Shown: positions 57,181 through 64,000 of the stretch, piece after piece
How positions within the stretch are numbered: position 1 is the stretch's first letter
How the letters are laid out: each line of letters opens with the position of its first letter
Source: Maricaulis sp.
GTDB taxonomy: Bacteria; Pseudomonadota; Alphaproteobacteria; Caulobacterales; Maricaulaceae
Length of the DNA stretch: 64,000 bases
Assembly: GCF_030149235.1 (NCBI RefSeq)
Contig: NZ_JASBRW010000037.1
Coordinates: forward strand, 1 to 64,000
Direction: 5' to 3'
Program-made: the position numbers and the translations under genes
Notes under the pieces: model-generated
Seen by the model: only the letters and a program-made list of their open reading frames with translations
Told to the model about the DNA's origin: nothing
The model's database searches: none

Positions 57181-58452
57181 TTAGCGCCGATAAGCGTAAG
57201 GCGTGTCGTCCGTGATATCCATGTAACGGTCACGCAGGCGCGTCTGGCGGGTTTCCATGTCGGTTTCCTCGCCATCGATCAGGACGTGGGTCGGCGCCGA
57301 CATGACCTCGAGCGGGTCGCCATTCCAGACCACCACATCGCCGGCATAGCCGGCGGCCAGGGCCCCATAACGGGCACCGACGCCGTAGATTTCGGCCGGC
57401 GTCAGGGTGATGGAACGGAAGGCCACATCCCATGGAACGCCATTGGCCACGGCATTGCCGGCATGCTGGGGCAGGAGCCGGGCATTCCAGTACCCGTCCG
57501 CGGTTTGCGTGGTGTAGGCCACGGTCACGCCAGCCTCATGCAGGCGCGCAGCGTTTTCCAACGTTGAGCCGATGCGGTCGAAGGACCCGGGCAGGTTCGA
57601 GATCGGGTCGATCAGAACCGGCACGTTGGCAGCGGCCAGCTCGTCGGCCACCATCCAGGCTTCTGCTCCGCCATGAATGATCAGCTGTACCGGCTGGTTT
57701 TCGGCCTGGAAACGCAGGGCCCGGCGGATGTCCGCCGCGCGGTCAACCTCAACCATCAACGGCATGCGGCCGCGCACGACGTCAACCAGAGCGGCCGCAT
57801 CATAGCGATGCAGGGCGTCGCCCTCCGGGTGCGCGGCATAACGGCCCGGGTAGAAACGGGTGTCGCCGAAGGCGGCTTCCAGGAAGGTCCAGGCGGCTGC
57901 GCGTGAGCCCCCTGCAGTACTGGCTCCGGACTGGCTCAGATCGGCAAAGACAAAACTGCCCGTGTCGAAGACCGAGTCGGTTTCGCCACTGGTATTGATC
58001 AGGGCACCGCGACCCCCGAAGATATTATGCCCGGTAGAGGGCACCAGGGCCGCCCGGGTAATGCCTTCAACCCGCGTGGTCGGGATGTGCATCCCGGCCG
58101 GGTTGAAGCTGTCGGCGACGTCGAGCGCCACCGAATAGGGCGAATCGTCTGCGCCGGAGTCATTGGTGGAGCTTTCCAGAGCCACCTCAACAAGGCCGAG
58201 CTGGGTCACCGGGGCAAAAATGCCCGGGGTGATCCAGCCACCATCCGCATCAATGACGGTCGCGCCTGCGGGGATCTGAACATTGGCACCAACGGCCACG
58301 ATATCGCCGTCCCGAACCACCACAGTGCCATCATCGATGATCCCGGCACTGGTATTGGTGACGACGCGGCCATTGGTAACGGCGTAGGTTTGGGCCATGG
58401 CGGGCAGGGTGCAGGCCAGGCTGAGAGCAATCGCGCTGAGTGTGCGTTTCAT
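57181..58452 (-). CDS. Exported amidohydrolase homologue lacking the HxH metal motif
   Basis: 423-residue periplasmic protein of the imidazolonepropionase-like amidohydrolase superfamily. Signal peptide 1-20 (ends AMAQ). At the end of the first barrel strand, where active enzymes have HxH, this protein reads ITPGIFAPVTQLG with no histidine. Later motifs are partly kept (LIIHGGAEAW, LTPAEIYGVG, GYAGDVVVWNGDP). It shares FGGRG and the C-terminal layout with its upstream neighbour, so the two are paralogues. It may be catalytically altered or a structural partner. ATG overlaps the upstream stop by one base (TAATG). Confidence 0.87.
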   Translation of the reverse strand: MKRTLSAIALSLACTLPAMAQTYAVTNGRVVTNTSAGIIDDGTVVVRDGDIVAVGANVQIPAGATVIDADGGWITPGIFAPVTQLGLVEVALESSTNDSGADDSPYSVALDVADSFNPAGMHIPTTRVEGITRAALVPSTGHNIFGGRGALINTSGETDSVFDTGSFVFADLSQSGASTAGGSRAAAWTFLEAAFGDTRFYPGRYAAHPEGDALHRYDAAALVDVVRGRMPLMVEVDRAADIRRALRFQAENQPVQLIIHGGAEAWMVADELAAANVPVLIDPISNLPGSFDRIGSTLENAARLHEAGVTVAYTTQTADGYWNARLLPQHAGNAVANGVPWDVAFRSITLTPAEIYGVGARYGALAAGYAGDVVVWNGDPLEVMSAPTHVLIDGEETDMETRQTRLRDRYMDITDDTPYAYRR

Positions 58453-59891
58453 TACTGATCTCCTTCGCCCGGCTGGCCGACCATGAAGTCGCGGACCGGC
58501 TGCAAGCTTTCATTGGAACGGTCATAACGCAGGGATCCATCGATCCAGACCTGGTCCGCCCGCGTGTAGGTGCTGAACGGATTGCCCGACCAGAGCACGA
58601 CATCGCCGCGCAGTCCCTCGACGAGGGAACCCGTCTGATCATCAATGCCAAGCCCTCGCGCCGGGTTTGAGGATAGCCAGCTCCAGGCTTCCGCCTCGCT
58701 GATGTCGAGACCGGCGGCCCGTCCGTCTGCCAGGGCCTTGGCCACTTCCTGGTTGAGGCGCTGGATATTGAACGCATCATCAGAGTGGATCATGGCACAG
58801 GCGCCATTGGCATGCAGGAGCGGCAGGTTTTCGCGAATGGAATCATAGGCCTCCATCTTGAAGCCACCCCAATCGGCCCACACCGCCGAACAGGCATTGG
58901 CTTCAGCGAGGATGTCCGGGATCTTGTAGGACTCGACCGCGTGGTGGAAGACCGAGACCTGATAGTCGAACTCGTTCGACATATCGATGATCTGCGCCAT
59001 CTGGTCCGACCGGTAGCAGTGCATATGCACCAGGATATCGCCGTCAAGCACGCCCATCAGCGTATCCAGCTCGATGTCGCGGGTCGGTGCGGAAACATCT
59101 TCACCCGCTTCCGCATCTTCCCAGTATTCATGCCAGCGATCGCGATAGTCTGAGGCGCGCTGCCAGGCGGCGCGATAGCCAGCCATATTGCCCATATCGG
59201 TAGCCGGTGAACGGCCGCGATTGCCATAGACGCGGGCCGGGTTCTCACCACAGGCCATTTTCAGCGTATAGGGCGCATCAGGGAATTTCATTTCCTGTAC
59301 CGTGCGGCCGCTGACATTGCGCAGCGTGATACCACGCCCGCCGAACAGGTTGGCCGAACCCGGCAGGATGTGGAGGGTGGTGATCCCGCCTGCCAGCGCG
59401 GCTTCAAAACCGGGGTCCTGCGGCCAGACACTGTGCTCGACCCAGACTTCTGATGTTACCGGCTGGGTGGCTTCATTGCCGTCGCTGTGGGCGCTGACGC
59501 CCGGCGAGGGATAGACGCCCAGATGGGAGTGAATATCGATCACGCCCGGGGTGACGAAACGGCCCGCCCCATCGATCACTGTGGCGCCCTCCGGTGCCTC
59601 CAGGCCCGTGCCGACGGCAGCAATACGGCCGTCGACCATTAGCACGTCGCCATTTTCGATGCGTCCGCCAATACCGTCAAACACGGTGGCGCCCCGGATC
59701 AGGGTCGGCGTGCTGGGGCGCGGTACATAGGTAGACGGATAGGGATCGGTTTCATGGCGGACAATGGTGGTTTCACCCTCATCACCGCCAGCGCTGTCAT
59801 TGCTCGTACTGTCGCCGCCGCCATTGGAACAGGCGGACAGGACTAGCACAGAAGCAAGCGCCGCTGTGGTCTTCCAAGTATCGAATATCAT
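58452..59891 (-). CDS. Amidohydrolase lipoprotein with intact metal site
   Basis: 479-residue exported amidohydrolase-superfamily protein. The lipobox is LSAC (Cys near 21), followed by a Gly/Ser/Asp-rich linker. The barrel begins LIRGATVFDGIGG. Metal ligands are present: HSH in VIDIHSHLG, then VHMHC, FHHAVES and the Asp of HSDD. FGGRG near 180 matches the paralogue downstream. Substrates of the family range from dipeptides to cyclic imides; none is indicated here. Co-transcribed with the HxH-less paralogue from the promoter at 59936-59964, with AGGGAGG before the ATG. Confidence 0.88.
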   Translation of the reverse strand: MIFDTWKTTAALASVLVLSACSNGGGDSTSNDSAGGDEGETTIVRHETDPYPSTYVPRPSTPTLIRGATVFDGIGGRIENGDVLMVDGRIAAVGTGLEAPEGATVIDGAGRFVTPGVIDIHSHLGVYPSPGVSAHSDGNEATQPVTSEVWVEHSVWPQDPGFEAALAGGITTLHILPGSANLFGGRGITLRNVSGRTVQEMKFPDAPYTLKMACGENPARVYGNRGRSPATDMGNMAGYRAAWQRASDYRDRWHEYWEDAEAGEDVSAPTRDIELDTLMGVLDGDILVHMHCYRSDQMAQIIDMSNEFDYQVSVFHHAVESYKIPDILAEANACSAVWADWGGFKMEAYDSIRENLPLLHANGACAMIHSDDAFNIQRLNQEVAKALADGRAAGLDISEAEAWSWLSSNPARGLGIDDQTGSLVEGLRGDVVLWSGNPFSTYTRADQVWIDGSLRYDRSNESLQPVRDFMVGQPGEGDQ

Positions 59892-59935
59892 TGGGGAGTG
59901 CCTCCCTTTACCCCTGAGTCGCGAATGCGACCTCT

Positions 59936-59964
59936 ATTGAACGCAATCGGTGAGCGGGCGTCAA
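59936..59964 (-). promoter_or_regulatory. Putative promoter of the amidohydrolase pair
   Basis: On the minus strand TTGACG (59959-59964) and TTCAAT (59936-59941) are separated by 17 bases. A start near 59929 would give a 38-base leader to ATG 59891. Confidence 0.5.
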
Positions 59965-59976
59965 ACCGGCAGACGA

Positions 59977-61989
59977 TCAGATATCGAGCCCGCTGATCTC
60001 CGGCGCGTGCTCCTGGATGTAGGCGAAACGCAATTCCGGTTTCTTGCCCATCAAGGTTTCCACCAGCTTCTCCAGCGTTGGCAGCTCGTCTTCCTGGATG
60101 GTCACCCGAGCCATAGTGCGCAGATTGGGATCCATCGTGGTTTGCTTCAGCTGCGACGGGGTCATCTCGCCGAGACCCTTGAAGCGCCCGACATCAACCT
60201 TGCTCGAGCCATTGAACTCGTCGCGCAGTAATTGCTCGCGATGCTTGTCGTCCCGCGCATAGAGCGTGGTTCCGCCCAGGGTCAGGCGATAAAGCGGTGG
60301 CTGGGCCAGGAACAGGCGTCCGGCGTGGATCAGCTCCGGCATGGAGCGATAGAAGAATGTGATCAGAAGGGCCGCAATATGCGCCCCGTCGACGTCGGCG
60401 TCAGTCATGATCACGACGCGCTCATACCGCAGATCGTCAAGCGAGAAGCGCGAGCCGGTCTGACAACCCAGCGCCTGCAGCAGGTCATTGATCTCCTGGT
60501 TGGCGGCGATCTTGTCGGCTGCTGCCGACGCCACGTTCAGGACCTTGCCACGCAAGGGCAGGATGGCCTGGGTCTCGCGATTGCGGGCCTGTTTGGCCGA
60601 TCCGCCGGCCGAGTCACCCTCGACCAGGAAAAGTTCGGTCCCGTCGGCGTCGTTGCGCGAACAATCGGCCAGCTTGCCCGGAAGACGCAGGCGCCGGCTC
60701 GCGGTCTGGCGCTTGACCGCCTTTTCCTTCCGCCTGCGGACACGGTCCTCAGCGCGCTCAATGGCCCATTCCACCAGCTTGGTGGCTTCCTTGGGCGAGC
60801 CGGCGAGCCAATGATCAAACTGATCGCGTACCGCGGTCTCGACCAGCTTGGCCGCGTCGGGCGTGGCCAGGCGTTCCTTGGTCTGACCCTGGAATTCCGG
60901 ATCGCTGATGAACACCGAGCAAAGGGCGCCGGCACCGCCGAGGACATCGTCCGGTGTAATCAGGGCCGCTTTCTTGGCATTGCTATGTTCTGCATAGGCT
61001 CGCAGGCCCTTGGTCAGCGCCGCTCTGAGGCCTTGTTCATGGGTACCGCCTTGTGGTGTCGGGACAGTATTACAGAAGGATTGGGTGAAGCCGTCAGCTT
61101 CGCTGCCGAAACCGTTGGTGGACCAGGCAACAGCCCATTCCACACCCCCAGCACCATCCTGACGCTCAACCTTTCCGGTAAAGCTCTCCGCGGTGACCAG
61201 GGCGCGACCGGCGGTGATTTCTGCCAGTCTATCGGCCAGACCACCCGGGAAGCAGAGCAAGGCTTCAGCGGGCGTGTCCGTGCCTTCCACCAGTTCCGGC
61301 GCACAACGCCACTGGATCTTCACGCCCCGGCGAAGGAAGGCCTTTGCGCGGGCCATGGCGTAGATCCGGGCCGGCTTGACGCGCATTTTCTCACCGAAAA
61401 TCTCCGGGTCCGGCAGGAAGCGGACCCTGGTGCCGCGCCGGTTCGGGGCAGCACCGACCTTTTCCAGGCCTGTTTGCGGAATGCCGCGTGAATAGGTCTG
61501 GCGCCAGAGCGTCTTTTCGCGCGCCACCTCGACCTCCATGGTGGAGGTAAGGGCGTTGACGACGGAAATCCCCACGCCGTGCAGCCCGCCGGAGGTCTGG
61601 TAGGCCTTGTCAGAGAATTTGCCGCCGGCATGCAGCACGGTCAGAACCACTTCGAGCGCTGACTTTCCCGGGTATTTCGGGTGCGGGTCGACAGGAATGC
61701 CGCGGCCATTGTCGGTGACGGTGATATAGCCCTCGGCGTCCACCGCGACCTCGATCCGGTCAGCCCAGCCTGCCACGGCTTCATCCATCGAGTTGTCGAG
61801 GATTTCGGCGAACAAGTGGTGATAGGCGCGTTCATCGGTGCCGCCGATATACATACCCGGACGCCGGCGCACGGCCTCAAGGCCCTCAAGGACCTCGATC
61901 TGCGCGGCGGAATAACCACCAGACGGTGTTTCTGCAGGTTGCGGGGCGGGCTCGCCGCCAAACAGGTCGGAAGAGGAGGACGTGGACAT
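59977..61989 (-). CDS. parE: Topoisomerase IV subunit B
   Basis: 670-residue ATPase subunit of the decatenase. The GHKL ATPase has EILDNSMDEAVAG, TDNGRGIPVD and GGLHGVGISVVNA. The TOPRIM domain has LVEGDSAGGSAKQARNR and DADVDGAHI. The motif QAILPLRGKVLNV together with the length fits ParE rather than GyrB (no long insertion). ATG 61989 has AGGTG upstream; an in-frame ATG at 62013 is unsupported. The first 30 residues (Ser-rich, Pro/Ala) are a disordered lead. parC is not in the window. Confidence 0.93.
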   Translation of the reverse strand: MSTSSSSDLFGGEPAPQPAETPSGGYSAAQIEVLEGLEAVRRRPGMYIGGTDERAYHHLFAEILDNSMDEAVAGWADRIEVAVDAEGYITVTDNGRGIPVDPHPKYPGKSALEVVLTVLHAGGKFSDKAYQTSGGLHGVGISVVNALTSTMEVEVAREKTLWRQTYSRGIPQTGLEKVGAAPNRRGTRVRFLPDPEIFGEKMRVKPARIYAMARAKAFLRRGVKIQWRCAPELVEGTDTPAEALLCFPGGLADRLAEITAGRALVTAESFTGKVERQDGAGGVEWAVAWSTNGFGSEADGFTQSFCNTVPTPQGGTHEQGLRAALTKGLRAYAEHSNAKKAALITPDDVLGGAGALCSVFISDPEFQGQTKERLATPDAAKLVETAVRDQFDHWLAGSPKEATKLVEWAIERAEDRVRRRKEKAVKRQTASRRLRLPGKLADCSRNDADGTELFLVEGDSAGGSAKQARNRETQAILPLRGKVLNVASAAADKIAANQEINDLLQALGCQTGSRFSLDDLRYERVVIMTDADVDGAHIAALLITFFYRSMPELIHAGRLFLAQPPLYRLTLGGTTLYARDDKHREQLLRDEFNGSSKVDVGRFKGLGEMTPSQLKQTTMDPNLRTMARVTIQEDELPTLEKLVETLMGKKPELRFAYIQEHAPEISGLDI

Positions 61990-62090
61990 GCACCTAGTTT
62001 GCACGAGTCGCACGCCAATTGGGAACGCCAGTGCAGGCGATCAGCTGCGATCCGTGCCGCTTGTGTTGAAAACAGAGCCGGTGAGGGCGC

Positions 62091-64000
62091 CTAGAAAACC
62101 AGACGCATCACCAGACGAGCGGTATGACGGATGAAGTCGTCACGGACATCCGCGTCATAATCGAGCGAGAAGGTCGAATAACCCGAGCCGCCACCAACGC
62201 CGAGGCCGAAGATGAAGCCGGAGCCCGGCATGGTGTCCGAACGCAGCAGGAACTCATCATCCAGACCGGCAAAGCGGGCATAGGTCTCAAGCTCGGAGCT
62301 GGAGAACTCGCTGCGATAACCGATCCGCATTTGCGGTGCCCACCAGCTATCGTCCCGCTCAAAGCGCGTGCCGAAGGCGAGCATCGCTGTTCCGGTGAAG
62401 CTGCTGCTGTCACGTTCGTCGACGAACAGGTCCACGCCGGTGCCGCCGCCGGTCTCGGTGTATTCGCTCTCATGCAGGGAGAGGTAGTCCACAGAGAAGG
62501 ACGGACGGAAGAACAGGCGCTCCATTTGGATGTCCCGGCCGATCCGCATGGATGCGGTGTAGTGGTAGCCATCCCATTCTGCGACCGGAGCCGTATCGAA
62601 GCTGCCGATCAGGACGCGGCGGTTATGCTCGAAGCTGTCGATGCCAACACCACCATAGAGGTCGAGATTGAAGCCACCGAACTCGGCGCCGGCATAAACG
62701 CCGATCTGGCCGAACATGGCTGACATCGGATCGTCCACACCTTCGGCTTCCGAGATTTCGCTGGCGGCGCCGATAATGTTCACACCGACGGCGTAGAACG
62801 GGCCGAACGGGCGGTCGAAACCGACTGCTGCGCCAATACCATGGCCACGATAGCCGGGGCCGAAGGATGTGCCGGCACGGTCGGCGAAATAGCCGAATTC
62901 CTGCAGCCAAAGGCCACCGGTGTCCTCGGGGCTCTGGCGAACCGCTTCGAGGCGCGAGGCAAGGGCGCCGGTGGCGCTGTCATTGGCCGCCTGGGCAAAC
63001 TGGATCGCGCTGGCGGCGTATTCCGGCAGCAGCTGATCGTAGGCGTCGAAGAATTCTGATTCCGTCAGGAGACCGGCAATCGCGGCGCCGAGCTCATCAT
63101 TGGCATTCCACGCGGCCAGGGTTGCGCCATAGGCGGCGGCCTGGTTGCGGTTCATGCCGAGCTCTTCAGCATTTCGGCGGCGCAGGGTGAGCAGCATGAT
63201 ATTGCTGTCGACCGGGTCGAGCGACAGGTCGGCCTCGTAAAGATACGGCGCGGTCGTGTCCTGCAGCGTTTCAATGCTTTCCGCGATGGTGAGCTGATCG
63301 GCACGCAACACGGCAAATTCCGCGCCCTCACCGATCAGATTGCTTAGGGCCGCGGAGACCCGTGAGCCGGCTTCGAAGCGGACTTCGCCGGTCGCGACCA
63401 GCTGGGCGACTTCGCCGGAATCGTCGTCGATCTCGAAAATCAGGGTCGAGCCATCGCCAAAGGTGGCTTCGCGAAGGGTCGTGTTCGTGCCGGAGCCAAG
63501 GCTCAGCGTGGAATCGGTGACATTGACGACCAAATCGCCGTCGCTGTCGGACAGGACGCCGCTGACGGTCGAGCCGCCGGAGATGTTGAGCTGGTCGGCG
63601 CCATCGCCAAACGACATGTTGCCCGTGACCGTACCGGATTCGATCCGCAACTCGTCATCGCCACTGCCAAAACGGAATTCGCCAGTGATGGACGGGAAGA
63701 AGTCGTCCGGTGAATTCTCTCGGCGATACTGGCGCACGAGGACGCCGGCCGAGGAGCCGGACACGTCGATGGCAATCGTCGAGATGTCGGTGTCGTCGCT
63801 GCCCTCGCTCGGTGCCGTGCGGCCGGCCGAGATGATGCCGGAGTTTTCGATAAAGGTGAGGGTGCCGGAGGCATCTTCGATCGCGATCGCGCGTCCGCCA
63901 TCAATGGATGTGGCCGAGATCGTGCCTTCGTTGACCAGTGTCGGCAGGAAGGCGCCACTGGCGATGTTGATGCTGCGGCTGACACCGTCCCGGCCATTGC
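62091..64000 (-). CDS. Autotransporter, C-terminal part (start outside window)
   Basis: Open from the right edge of the window, so about 636 C-terminal residues are visible and the start is missing. The passenger part (63.0-64.0 kb) is rich in Gly, Ser, Thr and Asp with short beta-helix repeats such as GDDELRIESGTVTGNMSFGD. The last 270 or so residues form the autotransporter beta-barrel, starting near GLWLQEFGYFADRAG and ending in LVMRLVF, the C-terminal Phe of outer-membrane barrels. The protein should be displayed or released at the cell surface; function is unknown. A GTG at 63764 is not the true start because the frame is open and similar repeats continue upstream. Confidence 0.88.
   Translation of the reverse strand, partial: NGRDGVSRSINIASGAFLPTLVNEGTISATSIDGGRAIAIEDASGTLTFIENSGIISAGRTAPSEGSDDTDISTIAIDVSGSSAGVLVRQYRRENSPDDFFPSITGEFRFGSGDDELRIESGTVTGNMSFGDGADQLNISGGSTVSGVLSDSDGDLVVNVTDSTLSLGSGTNTTLREATFGDGSTLIFEIDDDSGEVAQLVATGEVRFEAGSRVSAALSNLIGEGAEFAVLRADQLTIAESIETLQDTTAPYLYEADLSLDPVDSNIMLLTLRRRNAEELGMNRNQAAAYGATLAAWNANDELGAAIAGLLTESEFFDAYDQLLPEYAASAIQFAQAANDSATGALASRLEAVRQSPEDTGGLWLQEFGYFADRAGTSFGPGYRGHGIGAAVGFDRPFGPFYAVGVNIIGAASEISEAEGVDDPMSAMFGQIGVYAGAEFGGFNLDLYGGVGIDSFEHNRRVLIGSFDTAPVAEWDGYHYTASMRIGRDIQMERLFFRPSFSVDYLSLHESEYTETGGGTGVDLFVDERDSSSFTGTAMLAFGTRFERDDSWWAPQMRIGYRSEFSSSELETYARFAGLDDEFLLRSDTMPGSGFIFGLGVGGGSGYSTFSLDYDADVRDDFIRHTARLVMRLVF

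Overview
The window is a gene-dense stretch of an alphaproteobacterial chromosome. DivK is almost the Caulobacter protein, divK is followed by a PleD of exactly Caulobacter length and then rpmG, and RNase E ends in the GWW tail that docks PNPase. The order rne / amidase / PBP1a / prfB and a bactofilin-M23 pair also fit. I infer a dimorphic, possibly prosthecate marine relative such as Maricaulis or another Hyphomonadaceae-like genus; the genus is a guess. I see no tRNA, rRNA, insertion sequence, phage gene or CRISPR array, so this is core genome rather than an island.

Layout. 0.1-6.5 kb: thiSG, a DsbA-like lipoprotein, an SDR, RidA, an alpha/beta hydrolase, and a fructokinase-like ROK kinase coupled to a DinB polymerase with an extra zinc ribbon. 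6.7-8.6 kb: the divK-pleD cell-fate and c-di-GMP pair, then rpmG. 8.7-16.9 kb (minus strand): MFS carrier, NUDIX hydrolase, RNase R, topoisomerase I and a SPOR-tailed DD-carboxypeptidase. 17-24.6 kb: a phasin with a histone-H1-like N terminus, clpSA, recQ, two small unknown genes and a DUF2855 protein. 24.6-30.5 kb (minus): an M48 protease / FemAB-like / HIT operon and rne. 31-36 kb: amiC-type amidase, PBP1a, and prfB with a programmed +1 frameshift. 36-39.2 kb (minus): bcp-DUF455-M23-bactofilin. 39.3-46 kb: a giant AsmA-like protein, tyrS, anmK and a hydrolase. 46-54.5 kb: the complete iron-sulfur operon iscR-iscS-sufB-(lipoprotein)-sufC-sufD-sufS-sufT-sufA, then a GST-like gene. 54.5-64 kb (minus): a GGDEF protein, an RhlE-like helicase, two paired exported amidohydrolases, parE and the C-terminal part of an autotransporter that runs off the window.

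Themes. Many neighbours overlap by ATGA or TGATG junctions, implying translational coupling (rnr-nudix, ROK-dinB, bcp-DUF455, GNAT-HIT, sufD-sufS, sufB-lipoprotein). Envelope growth is heavily represented: DD-carboxypeptidase, amidase, PBP1a, M23, bactofilin and AnmK. RNA turnover is represented by RNase E, RNase R and a DEAD-box helicase.

The least explained items are: the lipoprotein gene wedged between sufB and sufC; the paired amidohydrolases, one of which lacks the HxH metal motif; the terminator-like hairpin in the helicase leader; the H1-like phasin behind a PhaR-like operator; and the 514-bp rne-amiC intergenic region. An IscR-type operator lies before iscR. I did not find an unmistakably new multi-gene system.
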